Shown one piece after another: positions 37,019-46,876 of a DNA stretch of 64,000 nt (position 1 is the first letter of the stretch; every line of letters starts with the position of its first letter). Both the position numbers and the translations under genes were made by a program. Origin of the DNA: G963665215 sp963665215 (GTDB lineage: Bacteria > Chloroflexota > Dehalococcoidia > Lucifugimonadales > CAUZJF01); assembly GCA_963665215.2 (NCBI GenBank), contig CAXXWW010000002.1:124001-188000 (forward strand). Direction: 5' to 3'. The notes beneath the pieces were generated by a model, which was given only the letters and a program-made list of their open reading frames with translations, was not told the origin of the DNA and ran no database searches.

Positions 37019-38737
37019 CCCGAATCCACCGAAGGAGGGCGTCGGGTTAGCGTCCTGAGGCGGCAAGAAGGTGCTCCTGTGCTTCTGGGATAATGGTTTT
37101 GTAGCAAAAAAACGGCCCCGGAAAAGGAGCACCCAGTAGATGCTGCCACGCAACCACCCCGACCGGATCCAAATCACCTTCGACGACCGCCGCTTGGTGG
37201 CCAATGCCGGGCTGCTCCTTCCGGCCACCCTGGCGCGGCACCTCGGCCTGCCCGAACTCGTCCGGCAGCGCCTCGACCTGGGCGATGCCCCGGGGCGGGC
37301 GAACACGAGCGACAAGATGATGACGCTGGTGGCGTCTGCGCTGGCTGGGGGCGACTGCATTGACGACGCCGATGTGTTGCGCACCGGGGGGACGGCCTGC
37401 ACCCTGGGCGGCACGGTCAAGGCGCCATCCACCCTGGGCACCTTCCTGCGCAGCTTCCGGTGGGGCCACGTCCGTCAACTCGACCGGGTGAGCCGCGAGT
37501 TGCTGGCCCGGGCTTGGCAGGCCGGGGCGGGACCCGGCGACGGGCCCCTGACCATTGACCTGGACTCCACCATCTGCGAGACCTACGGACTGGCCAAGGA
37601 GGGCGCCCGCCACCACGGCTATACCGGCAAGCGGGGCTACCACCCGCTGCTGGCCATCGCCGCCGGCACCGGAGACGTGCTGATGTCCCGGCTGCGCGAG
37701 GGCCGGGCCAACACCGCCCGCGGCGCCGCCCACTTCCTGCGGGAGACGGTGGGACGGGTGCGCTACGCCGGGGCCAACGGACGACTCACGCTACGGGCCG
37801 ACAGCGGGTTCTACACTCATGGCGTGGTATCCGTCTGCCGCAAGATGGATGTCCGCTTCTCCATCACCATCCGCCAGCACAAAAGCCTGCACAATCTCAT
37901 CGAGGCGATACCCGAAGATGCCTGGACGCCGATTCCTTACTGGATGGACGGCGCCGCCGATGTGGCCGAGACCACCTGCACCCCCTTCCAGGCCGAGGCG
38001 GACGCCGCGCCGGTACGGCTCATCGTCCGGCGGGTGAAGCCGACGCCCGGTTCCCAACTGGCCCTCTTCGCCAAATACAGCTATCATGGCTTCATCACCG
38101 ACCGGGACGGGGAGTTGCTCGAACTGGAGGCTGACCATCGCCGCCACGCCGAGATCGAGAATGCCATACGCGACCTCAAGTACGGCGTCGGGCTGAACCA
38201 TCTCCCCTCGGGCCGCTTCGCCGCCAACGGCGCCTGGCTGGCCGTCCAGACGATGGCCCACAACCTGGCCCGCTGGACGGCGCGGATCGGTCTGGGAGAG
38301 CGGATAGCCACCACCAAGACCCTCCGGCGGCGGTTCTTCTCCCTGGCCGGACGGCTCACCCGCTCGGCACGCCGGTTGACCCTGCATCTTCCGGATCGCT
38401 GGCCTTGGGCTGAGAAGTTCAGCCGCGCCTTGGCCCGGCTGCGAGCCATTCCACTCCCGGCCTGACGGCACCGTCGGCGACCGACCCACCCACCGGACAA
38501 CCGAAGATCCCCGCAGACTCGTGCCAGCCCGGTCCGAGAGAGTTCCCTGCTGCGTATTCTCTCGCCATCCCGCGCATCGCAGCTCCCGCAGACGGCCATA
38601 GGGGCCCCTGTGCGGCGATGAAGACCGTCCGCCGACCTCCCTACCCCAAATGGAACCCAGGCTATTTCCCCTGTAGCTCCCTCACCCCCCTTCCGCTTTC
38701 CTCACGCCGTCCATCGGTGTCCTTCGGTGGATTCGGG
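37019..38737 (+). mobile_element. IS1380-family element, copy 4 (tandem partner of copy 5)
   Basis: 1719 bp with TTTAG on both sides (37014-37018 and 38738-38742). Its left end lies 57 bp upstream of the start of the anchored-protein gene, pointing away from it. Confidence 0.95.
37140..38465 (+). CDS. IS1380-family transposase, copy 4
   Basis: 441 residues, identical in protein sequence to copies 1 and 2, catalytic residues intact. Confidence 0.92.
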   Translation: MLPRNHPDRIQITFDDRRLVANAGLLLPATLARHLGLPELVRQRLDLGDAPGRANTSDKMMTLVASALAGGDCIDDADVLRTGGTACTLGGTVKAPSTLGTFLRSFRWGHVRQLDRVSRELLARAWQAGAGPGDGPLTIDLDSTICETYGLAKEGARHHGYTGKRGYHPLLAIAAGTGDVLMSRLREGRANTARGAAHFLRETVGRVRYAGANGRLTLRADSGFYTHGVVSVCRKMDVRFSITIRQHKSLHNLIEAIPEDAWTPIPYWMDGAADVAETTCTPFQAEADAAPVRLIVRRVKPTPGSQLALFAKYSYHGFITDRDGELLELEADHRRHAEIENAIRDLKYGVGLNHLPSGRFAANGAWLAVQTMAHNLARWTARIGLGERIATTKTLRRRFFSLAGRLTRSARRLTLHLPDRWPWAEKFSRALARLRAIPLPA

Positions 38738-38742
38738 TTTAG

Positions 38743-40461
38743 CCCGAATCCACCGAAGGAGGGCGTCGGGTTAGCGTCCTGAGGCGGCAAGAAGGTGCTC
38801 CTGTGCTTCTGGGATAATGGTTTTGTAGCAAAAAAACGGCCCCGGAAAAGGAGCACCCAGTAGATGCTGCCACGCAACCACCCCGACCGGATCCAAATCA
38901 CCTTCGACGACCGCCGCTTGGTGGCCAATGCCGGGCTGCTCCTTCCGGCCACCCTGGCGCGGCACCTCGGCCTGCCCGAACTCGTCCGGCAGCGCCTCGA
39001 CCTGGGCGATGCCCCGGGGCGGGCGAACACGAGCGACAAGATGATGACGCTGGTGGCGTCTGCGCTGGCTGGGGGCGACTGCATTGACGACGCCGATGTG
39101 TTGCGCACCGGGGGGACGGCCTGCACCCTGGGCGGCACGGTGAAGGCGCCATCCACCCTGGGCACCTTCCTGCGCAGCTTCCGGTGGGGCCACGTCCGTC
39201 AACTCGACCGGGTGAGCCGCGAGTTGCTGGCCCGGGCTTGGCAGGCCGGGGCGGGACCCGGCGACGGGCCCCTGACCATTGACCTGGACTCCACCATCTG
39301 CGAGACCTACGGACTGGCCAAGGAGGGCGCCCGCCACCACGGCTATACCGGCAAGCGGGGCTACCACCCGCTGCTGGCCATCGCCGCCGGCACCGGAGAC
39401 GTGCTGATGTCCCGGCTGCGCGAGGGCCGGGCCAACACCGCCCGCGGCGCCGCCCACTTCCTGTGGGAGACGGTGGGACGGGTGCGCTACGCCGGGGCCA
39501 ACGGACGACTCACGCTACGGGCCGACAGCGGGTTCTACACTCATGGCGTGGTATCCGTCTGCCGCAAGATGGATGTCCGCTTCTCCATCACCATCCGCCA
39601 GCACAAAAGCCTGCACAATCTCATCGAGGCGATACCCGAAGATGCCTGGACGCCGATTCCTTACTGGATGGACGGCGCCGCCGATGTGGCCGAGACCACC
39701 TGCACCCCCTTCCAGGCCGAGGCGGACGCCGCGCCGGTACGGCTCATCGTCCGGCGGGTGAAGCCGACGCCCGGTTCCCAACTGGCCCTCTTCGCCAAAT
39801 ACAGCTATCATGGCTTCATCACCGACCGGGACGGGGAGTTGCTCGAACTGGAGGCTGACCATCGCCGCCACGCCGAGATCGAGAATGCCATACGCGACCT
39901 CAAGTACGGCGTCGGGCTGAACCATCTCCCCTCGGGCCGCTTCGCCGCCAACGGCGCCTGGCTGGCCGTCCAGACGATGGCCCACAACCTGGCCCGCTGG
40001 ACGGCGCGGATCGGTCTGGGAGAGCGGATAGCCACCACCAAGACCCTCCGGCGGCGGTTCTTCTCCCTGGCCGGACGGCTCACCCGCTCGGCACGCCGGT
40101 TGACCCTGCATCTTCCGGATCGCTGGCCTTGGGCTGAGAAGTTCAGCCGCGCCTTGGCCCGGCTGCGAGCCATTCCACTCCCGGCCTGACGGCACCGTCG
40201 GCGACCGACCCACCCACCGGACAACCGAAGATCCCCGCAGACTCGTGCCAGCCCGGTCCGAGAGAGTTCCCTGCTGCGTATTCTCTCGCCATCCCGCGCA
40301 TCGCAGCTCCCGCAGACGGCCATAGGGGCCCCTGTGCGGCGATGAAGACCGTCCGCCAACCTCCCTACCCCAAATGGAACCCAGGCTATTTCCCCTGTAG
40401 CTCCCTCACCCCCCTTCCGCTTTCCTCACGCCGTCCATCGGTGTCCTTCGGTGGATTCGGG
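38743..40461 (+). mobile_element. IS1380-family element, copy 5
   Basis: 1719 bp directly after copy 4 in the same orientation, separated from it only by TTTAG. Its right flank is CTTAG (40462-40466), which differs by one base from the shared left flank. Small differences from the other copies include a silent GTC to GTG change near 39141 and a G to A near 40359. Confidence 0.95.
38864..40189 (+). CDS. IS1380-family transposase, copy 5
   Basis: 441 residues, with Arg to Trp at residue 201 (A-H-F-L-W-E-T-V-G), 20 residues before the second catalytic Asp. The triad itself is intact, but activity may be reduced. Confidence 0.92.
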   Translation: MLPRNHPDRIQITFDDRRLVANAGLLLPATLARHLGLPELVRQRLDLGDAPGRANTSDKMMTLVASALAGGDCIDDADVLRTGGTACTLGGTVKAPSTLGTFLRSFRWGHVRQLDRVSRELLARAWQAGAGPGDGPLTIDLDSTICETYGLAKEGARHHGYTGKRGYHPLLAIAAGTGDVLMSRLREGRANTARGAAHFLWETVGRVRYAGANGRLTLRADSGFYTHGVVSVCRKMDVRFSITIRQHKSLHNLIEAIPEDAWTPIPYWMDGAADVAETTCTPFQAEADAAPVRLIVRRVKPTPGSQLALFAKYSYHGFITDRDGELLELEADHRRHAEIENAIRDLKYGVGLNHLPSGRFAANGAWLAVQTMAHNLARWTARIGLGERIATTKTLRRRFFSLAGRLTRSARRLTLHLPDRWPWAEKFSRALARLRAIPLPA

Positions 40462-40530
40462 CTTAGGAGAAGCATGCCCAATCGCAATTCGTGAAAGCTA
40501 CTACGTGGTCGCGGTAAACTACCGGGGGCC

Positions 40531-41220
40531 TCAGACCGGCTCGGGCCGGGCCACCAGCAGCCCCTCTCTCCTGCGGACCCTCATCGCGAAGGGAACGCTG
40601 TCTATCCGGAGGGCGATCTCGCGGTCCTTTGGGTGGTAGTGTGGGAGGGCAGGGTCGTCGAACCTCTGCGAGTCCGCTCCGGCGAGGACCAGAGCTCGGA
40701 CGGCATCGTGGTCGGGTGATCGCCCCTCCAGCAGGTTTCTCAGGTAAAGGGCGCACAGCTCGTCCTCGTCGGTGCGCGCCTTTCCCTCGGCGCCCATTGC
40801 CACAATGGTCACAAGGGCCGGGCGACCGCGCAACACGGCCTCGGCCGTGGCCCGGGCGACCACGAGTGACGACGCATATATCCGCCGGGCTTTCTGGGCC
40901 GCGCTCACCCCCACGGTCCCGGCTCGCGTGGACTGTATGAGCGTCTTTCCCATGACATCAGCCTTGGACACCTCGTAAGGCGAGTTCCCCAGGTCGAAAC
41001 CCTCGGGTCGCATGCCCGCGACCTCGCCCATGCACAGGTCCCCCTTGCCCTGCCGCCGCAGGTCCAGCGCCTCATCGACTTCGGCAACGAGGATGATCTT
41101 CTCCGCCCCTCGGGCGAAGGCCACCGATGCCGTGGTGAAGGCCCGGAACACGTCTACAATAATGACCGTGCCCTGCGCCCTTCTGGCGCCTTCGACCAGG
41201 CTGTCCAACTGGACCTTCAT
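40531..41220 (-). CDS. comB: 2-phosphosulfolactate phosphatase (ComB-like)
   Basis: 229 residues. VIIVDVFRAFTTASVAFARG, GEVAGMRPEGFDLGNSPYEV, and STRAGTVGV with A-R-R-I-Y-A-S-S are the signature segments of the ComB family, which removes phosphate from 2-phospho-3-sulfolactate in coenzyme M-type or sulfolactate pathways. In bacteria without coenzyme M the true role is unclear. ATG 41220 is chosen because it puts the first motif at its usual distance from the N-terminus; in-frame starts up to 41298 exist. It lies 70 bp beyond IS1380 copy 5. Confidence 0.85.
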   Translation of the reverse strand: MKVQLDSLVEGARRAQGTVIIVDVFRAFTTASVAFARGAEKIILVAEVDEALDLRRQGKGDLCMGEVAGMRPEGFDLGNSPYEVSKADVMGKTLIQSTRAGTVGVSAAQKARRIYASSLVVARATAEAVLRGRPALVTIVAMGAEGKARTDEDELCALYLRNLLEGRSPDHDAVRALVLAGADSQRFDDPALPHYHPKDREIALRIDSVPFAMRVRRREGLLVARPEPV

Positions 41221-41376
41221 TTGTACATCCCGCGATGCGGTCCCGAGGACCGAGTGGACATCAATTCGGCTGACCATGCCTCGGCCGGCCGGGGACATGT
41301 GCCGCCCTGGGGCTGAGCAGAAAGGGGGGAGGGGAGACCTTCGTCACCGAGGTCTGGCCCATGCCGGTCCGGATCT

Positions 41377-42618
41377 TCACAGCAGAGGCGTCTGATGTTG
41401 CGCGCGGCGGCGGAAGTAGCGCTCGGGCGGCGCCGGATCGCGCAGACCGGACACGCGCCGCAGTAATGGCGCAACCCTGACAAGGTCCGCGACGAACTCC
41501 AAGACTGGCCAGGCAGGGCCCAGCCTTCGTTTCACGGTCAGGTATGTCATCTCCCCTCGCAGGAGGTGGCCCATCGCACCCATCAGCATCGACGTGCGAC
41601 GCTCGATCCCCAGAAACAGGCCGGGCCAGAGGTGGAACACGTCGTGGAACTGGCGCGATACGTGGAGCTCGGGAAGGAGCTCCAGCTCCAGACCTCTGCG
41701 GTAGCCGTCAAGGTCCGGGGCCTCCCCCTCGAGGTATGAGGTGATTTGCTCCGCGGCAATGCGCCCACTCAAGATGCTGGCGAAGATTCCCTCGCCGGTC
41801 AACGGATCGAGCAGGCCGGCGGCATCGCCGACCAGCAAAACGTTACCGTCAACAAGTGGGGAGCCCGGTTGCCGCAAGGGCAGGTGGAAACCCCGCCGGC
41901 CCCAGATGCCGGCCGGGTCGAAGCCGTAGAAGCGCACCAGCTCATCGAGTTTGTCACGCAGCGTGGGGCCTATATGCCGCCAGCCTCCCACCCCGATGTT
42001 AAGGTGGTCCCCTTTTGGGAAAAGCCAGCCATATCCGCCAGGGAGGCCGCCGAAGTCAAACCCAATCGTCTCTTCCCACTCCGGCGGGACACCACCCGCT
42101 GGAGTCACGTTTGCCTCCAGGGCAATTCCATGTAAGAGCTTCACGTCTAGGCCCGCCAGCCTGGCGGTCTGTCCGTTGGCGCCATCGGCCGCGACCAGGG
42201 TCCGCCCCTCGAAGCTGCGGCCGCTAGTGCTCACCACTACGTGGGTCGATGTCCGGTGGACCTGCAGGACCGTCTCGCGCTGCCGGAACGTGACCCCCGC
42301 CTCTACGGCGCGCTCGGCCAGAAACGCATCCAGGCGAGACCGCTGCGTGAGGTACGTCACCCTTTCAGGGGCACAGCGGGTGAATCCGCGCGACCGCCGC
42401 TCGGTGAAATGCACCTGAGAGATTACGCGCTCCACCACAGGAGTCAGCTCGAACGGCAGGAGGGCCGCCGAGCGTATGCTGACGGCGCCGCCGCAGGGCT
42501 TGTCGCGGGGGTACTCGGCCTTGTCCAGCATCAGCACGGTAAGGCCACGAGCCGCGGACTCCCGGGCGGCGGTGCTGCCCGCGGGTCCAGCCCCGACGAC
42601 TATGACGTCGTACCGCAT
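41377..42618 (-). CDS. Geranylgeranyl-reductase-family FAD protein
   Basis: 413 residues. The FAD motif YDVIVVGAGPAGSTAARESA is followed by D-K-A-E-Y-P-R-D-K-P-C-G-G, the substrate-loop P-x-x-K-x-C-G-G of the geranylgeranyl reductase group; LLVGDAAGLLDPLTGEGIFA is the second FAD contact. Such enzymes reduce prenyl chains of lipids or quinones. It begins 4 bp after ispH on the same strand, which fits a role in isoprenoid metabolism. Confidence 0.88.
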   Translation of the reverse strand: MRYDVIVVGAGPAGSTAARESAARGLTVLMLDKAEYPRDKPCGGAVSIRSAALLPFELTPVVERVISQVHFTERRSRGFTRCAPERVTYLTQRSRLDAFLAERAVEAGVTFRQRETVLQVHRTSTHVVVSTSGRSFEGRTLVAADGANGQTARLAGLDVKLLHGIALEANVTPAGGVPPEWEETIGFDFGGLPGGYGWLFPKGDHLNIGVGGWRHIGPTLRDKLDELVRFYGFDPAGIWGRRGFHLPLRQPGSPLVDGNVLLVGDAAGLLDPLTGEGIFASILSGRIAAEQITSYLEGEAPDLDGYRRGLELELLPELHVSRQFHDVFHLWPGLFLGIERRTSMLMGAMGHLLRGEMTYLTVKRRLGPAWPVLEFVADLVRVAPLLRRVSGLRDPAPPERYFRRRAQHQTPLL

Positions 42619-42621
42619 GGC

Positions 42622-43521
42622 CTAGCGCAGCTCCCGAGGAAGAACGAAGCTGACGTCTTCCTCCGCACCCGTAATCGGGACGACCTCATCGGGCTCAATG
42701 GCGCGAATGACGGACTCAACCAGCGACTCGGGAGTCGACGCGCCGGAGGTTATGCCGACGTTCTCCACGCCGTCGAGCCAGCTCCAGTCAAGCTCCTGCG
42801 GGCCGTTGATGAGGTAGGCGTTCGCGCCGTGGGCCTGGGCCACCTCACGCAGCCGGTTACAGTTGGAGCTGTTTGGGGCGCCGATTATCAGCACAAGGTC
42901 CACCCACCGGCACAGCTCCTTTACCGCCGCCTGACGATTGGTGGTGGCATAGCACAGGTCGTTACGTACGACGACGTTTGGAAAGCGCCGCTTGATCGTG
43001 TCGATTGCGTGCTGCGTGTCGTCTACCGAGAGGGTGGTCTGTGTCAGCACCGCGACGGGGACATCTGTGTCCCAGTCGGGAAGGTCAAACCCGTCCCGAT
43101 CGTCGACTAGGTGCATGGCCCTATGACCCATCGTGCCCCGTACCTCCTGGTGGCCGCGGTGCCCGACCAGGACCAGACTCCGGCCCTCTTTGGCGTACTT
43201 GTGTGCCTCGTTGTGGACCTTGGTCACCAGGGGACAGGTGGCGTCGATAACGTGGAGCTGTCGCGCCTCGGCCTTCGCGAAGTCGTCTGGTGCGGAGCCG
43301 TGCGCCGAGAACACCACCGTGGACCCACGGGGGATGTCGTCGACGTCCTCGACGGTTATCGCGCCCTTGACCTCCAGGGACTTCACTACGTAGGGGTTAT
43401 GGACGATCTGGTGTTTGACGTAAACGGGGGCGCCGAACCGCTTCAGGGCCAAATCCACCACGTCGATGGCCCTGACGACCCCGGCACAGAAGCCTCTTGG
43501 GACTCCCAGATACACCTTCAT
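42622..43521 (-). CDS. ispH: 4-hydroxy-3-methylbut-2-enyl diphosphate reductase
   Basis: 299 residues, full length. IspH makes IPP and DMAPP in the last step of the MEP pathway using a [4Fe-4S] cluster. The three cluster Cys are Cys12 in VPRGFCAGV, the one in IDATCPLVTKVHNEA, and the one in NDLCYATTNRQ. The active-site T-x-x-x-T/Q region, AHG (FSAHGSAP) and the C-terminal GITSGASTPESLV are all present. Transcribed together with the prenyl reductase downstream. Confidence 0.96.
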   Translation of the reverse strand: MKVYLGVPRGFCAGVVRAIDVVDLALKRFGAPVYVKHQIVHNPYVVKSLEVKGAITVEDVDDIPRGSTVVFSAHGSAPDDFAKAEARQLHVIDATCPLVTKVHNEAHKYAKEGRSLVLVGHRGHQEVRGTMGHRAMHLVDDRDGFDLPDWDTDVPVAVLTQTTLSVDDTQHAIDTIKRRFPNVVVRNDLCYATTNRQAAVKELCRWVDLVLIIGAPNSSNCNRLREVAQAHGANAYLINGPQELDWSWLDGVENVGITSGASTPESLVESVIRAIEPDEVVPITGAEEDVSFVLPRELR

Positions 43522-43700
43522 GCACTCGCTCTCTCGCGATCAGACGCGGGCCCCGTTGCGCTGAGATTTTATCACATCCTCATGAAGGCAACATGCGAAT
43601 GCCGCAACGGGGGAGAGGCCGGCGCGGGTTTGGGCGCCGGGCCGCGTGCGCAGCCCACGGTGTATACTACCTGGCAGTCGGCAATCTGCGGGAGGTAGCC

Positions 43701-44867
43701 ATGAAGCTGGCCGAGCGCATGGGACGCCTGGGGACCGAGACGGCCTTCGAGGTCCTGGCCAAGGCCAGGCAGTTGGAGCGCGAGGGTAAGGACATCATTC
43801 ACCTGGAGATCGGCGAGCCCGACTTCGACACGCCGTCCAACATAGTCCAGGCCGGAATCAAGGCGCTCAGCAGTGGGCACACCCATTACGGCCCGTCGCC
43901 GGGGCTCATGGAGGTCCGCGAGCGCATCGCCCAGGAGGTCTCCCAGACCAGAGGGATCTCGGTTACGGCCGACAACATAGTGGTCACCCCTGGTGGCAAG
44001 CCCATCATGTTCTTCACCATGCTGGCTCTGGTGGACAGGGGAGACGAGGTGCTCTACCCCAATCCGGGGTTCCCCATATACGAGTCCATGATAAATTTCG
44101 TCGGCGGCGTGCCCGTCCCCATGAGGCTCCTGCCGTCGAGAGACTTCAAGGTCGATGTGGACGAGGTGGCGGGCCAGATCACGCCCAGGACGAAGCTGAT
44201 GATCATCAACTCGCCCAATAATCCCTGCGGGAGCCTGATCGAGAAGCCCGACCTAAAGGCGCTGGCGGACCTGGCCAGAGAGCACCGCATCACCGTGCTG
44301 TCCGACGAGATCTACAGGCGGTTCCTCTACGAGGGGGAGCACCACAGTGTGGCCAGCTTCCAGGGGATGCAGGACCAGACGATAATCCTCGACGGCTTTT
44401 CCAAGACCTACGCCATGACCGGGTGGCGCATAGGTTACGGCGTGATGCCCCTTGAGCTGGTCGAGCCCATGTCCCGCCTGTCCACCAACAGCGTGTCGTG
44501 CACGGCCAGCTTCACGCAGGTCGCCGTCCTCGAGGCTATGGACGGTCCCCAGGACGATGCCTACAAGATCGTGGCCGAGTTCAAGAGGCGGCGCGACATC
44601 ATTGTCGACGGGCTCAACGGGATCCCCGGGATACGCTGCTCGATGCCCAAGGGCGCCTTCTACGTCTTCCCCAGGGTCGAGGGCACCGGGATGACCAGCC
44701 GCCAGTTCGCCGACAGGCTGCTCCAGGACTACGGCGTGGCCAGCCTCGCGGGCGAGTCATTCGGGGAGTACGGCGAAGGCTGCGTCCGGTTCTCCTTCGC
44801 CAACTCCGCGGAGAACATCGAGAGGGCCCTGGAGCGGATCAGCAATATGGTCGCGGACGCGGCGTGA
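43701..44867 (+). CDS. Class I/II aminotransferase (AspC-like, PLP)
   Basis: 388 residues. ATG 43701 follows GGGAGGT. HLEIGEPDFDTPSNIV, NSPNNPCGSLIEK (PLP/substrate contact) and LDGFSKTYAMTGWRIGYG with the PLP Lys235 place it in aminotransferase subgroup I gamma. The substrate is probably aspartate, alanine or an aromatic amino acid; not resolved. A TATACT box near 43663 may be its -10. Divergent from ispH. Confidence 0.9.
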   Translation: MKLAERMGRLGTETAFEVLAKARQLEREGKDIIHLEIGEPDFDTPSNIVQAGIKALSSGHTHYGPSPGLMEVRERIAQEVSQTRGISVTADNIVVTPGGKPIMFFTMLALVDRGDEVLYPNPGFPIYESMINFVGGVPVPMRLLPSRDFKVDVDEVAGQITPRTKLMIINSPNNPCGSLIEKPDLKALADLAREHRITVLSDEIYRRFLYEGEHHSVASFQGMQDQTIILDGFSKTYAMTGWRIGYGVMPLELVEPMSRLSTNSVSCTASFTQVAVLEAMDGPQDDAYKIVAEFKRRRDIIVDGLNGIPGIRCSMPKGAFYVFPRVEGTGMTSRQFADRLLQDYGVASLAGESFGEYGEGCVRFSFANSAENIERALERISNMVADAA

Positions 44868-44958
44868 TGCGAAGGGTGCGGGAGCGCCCAAGCAGGGCAC
44901 TCCAGACCCCCTATGCTATACTTTTTCTACCCCACCTACTGGAGCGGACAAAGGCTCG

Positions 44959-46692
44959 ATGCGCACCCTCCGCCTGGCCATGGCCCAGATCAACCCCACC
45001 GTCGGTGACCTGAAGGGCAACACCAGGAAGATCATCGAGTACATCGACCAGGCCCGCTCGCTCCAGGCCGACCTGGTCGCCTTCCCCGAGATGGCCATCC
45101 CCGGCTATCCTCCCGAAGACCTTCTGTTCAAGCAGCAGTTCATCCAGGCGAACATGGAGAAAATGCGGGAGGTCGTGCAGGCCTCGGCGGGCATCTCCGT
45201 GGTAGTCGGATTCGTCGACGCCGACGCCGACATACACAACGCTGCGGCCGTGGCCTGCGACGGCGAGCTGGTCGGCGTGTACCACAAGATGTACTTGCCC
45301 AACTACGGCGTTTTCGACGAGGAGCGCTACTTCAAGGCGGGGGCCGAGTGTCCCGTCTACGTGATCAACGGCACCCCGGTTGGAGTCAACGTGTGCGAGG
45401 ACATCTGGCACGCGATGGGGCCCACGGTGGTGCAGCGTGACGCCGGCGCCGAGGTGATAGTGAACATAAACGGCTCCCCCTTCTACGCGGGCAAGGGAAG
45501 CCTCCGCGAGAAGATGCTTGTCACGCGCGCGGCCGACAACGAGGTCTTCGTAGCGTACGTGAACATGGTGGGCGGACAGGACGAGCTGGTCTTCGACGGC
45601 GCGAGCATGGTCGTCAACCCCTTGGGCGAGGTGGTCGCACGGGGAGGCCAGTTCGAGGAGGAGCTGATAGTCACAGACCTGGACGTGGAGTCTGTGTTCC
45701 GGGCGCGGCCGCGCGACTCCAGCCCGAGGAAGGAGAGGGCCGGCGACCCGAAGGAGGTCGGCTCCCCCAAGCTGGTCTCCGTTTCGCCATACACGGCCAC
45801 CTCCAGGCAGGCACTGACGGAGCACCATCCCGTTCGCTACGATGACATCGGCGAGGTGTATGCCGCCCTGGTGACGGGTACTCGCGACTACGTGAGCAAG
45901 TGCGGGTTTAGCAAGGTGCTCATCGCCCTTTCGGGAGGGATCGACTCAAGCCTGGTGGCCGCCGTAGCCGCGGACGCCTTGGGCGCGGAGAACGTGGTGG
46001 CCGTCGCAATGCCCTCACGCTACTCTTCCGAGGGTAGCATCCTGGATGCAATGGCGGTGGCGGGTAATCTCGGCATAGAGCTGCGGACCATCTCGATTGA
46101 GGACGCCTTCTCAACCCATCTTGATACCCTAGCCCCTCACTTCCGGGGCACCGAGCCCGGCCTCGCCGAGGAGAACCTTCAGTCGCGAATCCGGGGCGTT
46201 CTCATAATGGCGCTGTCCAACAAATTTGGGTGGATGGTGCTCGCCACGGGTAACAAGAGCGAGATGGCGGTGGGTTACGCCACCATCTACGGCGACATGG
46301 CGGGGGGCTACGCCGTCATCAAGGACGTCCCCAAGACCATGGTCTACAAGCTGGCGGAGCACCGCAACGCCCAGTCCGGCAGACCCGTGATCCCGCCGGC
46401 TGTGCTCGAAAAGCCCCCGAGCGCGGAGCTGCGGCCCGACCAGGTGGACGAGGACAGCCTGCCGCCCTACGCGGTCCTGGACCCCATCCTTAAGGCGTAC
46501 GTGGAGGAGGACAGGAGCTTCGATGAGATCGTGGGCATGGGGTTCGACGAAGAGGTGGTCAAGCGCACCATAGCGCTGGTGGACCGCAGCGAGTATAAGA
46601 GGCGCCAGGCCCCACCGGGCGTTAGGATTACGCCGCGTAACTTCGGCCGCGACCGCCGGATGCCCATCGCCAACCGCTTCTCGCCGTTCTAG
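44959..46692 (+). CDS. nadE: Glutamine-dependent NAD+ synthetase
   Basis: 577 residues in two domains. Residues 1-265 are the nitrilase-like glutaminase: Glu in AFPEMAIPGYPPEDLL, Lys in YHKMYLPNYGVFDE, Cys in VGVNVCEDIW. Residues about 290-577 are the synthetase, with the P-loop LIALSGGIDSSLVAAVAADAL and LATGNKSEMAVGYATIYGDM. The glutaminase supplies ammonia to convert NaAD to NAD+. TATACT near 44918 is a plausible -10. Confidence 0.95.
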   Translation: MRTLRLAMAQINPTVGDLKGNTRKIIEYIDQARSLQADLVAFPEMAIPGYPPEDLLFKQQFIQANMEKMREVVQASAGISVVVGFVDADADIHNAAAVACDGELVGVYHKMYLPNYGVFDEERYFKAGAECPVYVINGTPVGVNVCEDIWHAMGPTVVQRDAGAEVIVNINGSPFYAGKGSLREKMLVTRAADNEVFVAYVNMVGGQDELVFDGASMVVNPLGEVVARGGQFEEELIVTDLDVESVFRARPRDSSPRKERAGDPKEVGSPKLVSVSPYTATSRQALTEHHPVRYDDIGEVYAALVTGTRDYVSKCGFSKVLIALSGGIDSSLVAAVAADALGAENVVAVAMPSRYSSEGSILDAMAVAGNLGIELRTISIEDAFSTHLDTLAPHFRGTEPGLAEENLQSRIRGVLIMALSNKFGWMVLATGNKSEMAVGYATIYGDMAGGYAVIKDVPKTMVYKLAEHRNAQSGRPVIPPAVLEKPPSAELRPDQVDEDSLPPYAVLDPILKAYVEEDRSFDEIVGMGFDEEVVKRTIALVDRSEYKRRQAPPGVRITPRNFGRDRRMPIANRFSPF

Positions 46693-46876
46693 GGCATGAT
46701 ACAGGCACGTTGGGGGCGCACAGCTTGAGATGGCGTGACGACACTCCTATAAGGGCAGAGAGCGCGTAGGACGCGCGGGAGGCCTCCTGAAGTGCGGCAA
46801 CTGATGGCAGCACAATATCACTATCAGCCGCGACCGTGTCGTCCTGCGCCCGCTGACCGAGGACGACTGGGGGCTG

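Noticed and set aside
46693..46800. Additional gene between nadE and the acetyltransferase
   Set aside because: No frame with start signal or recognisable product; only short unrelated frames.
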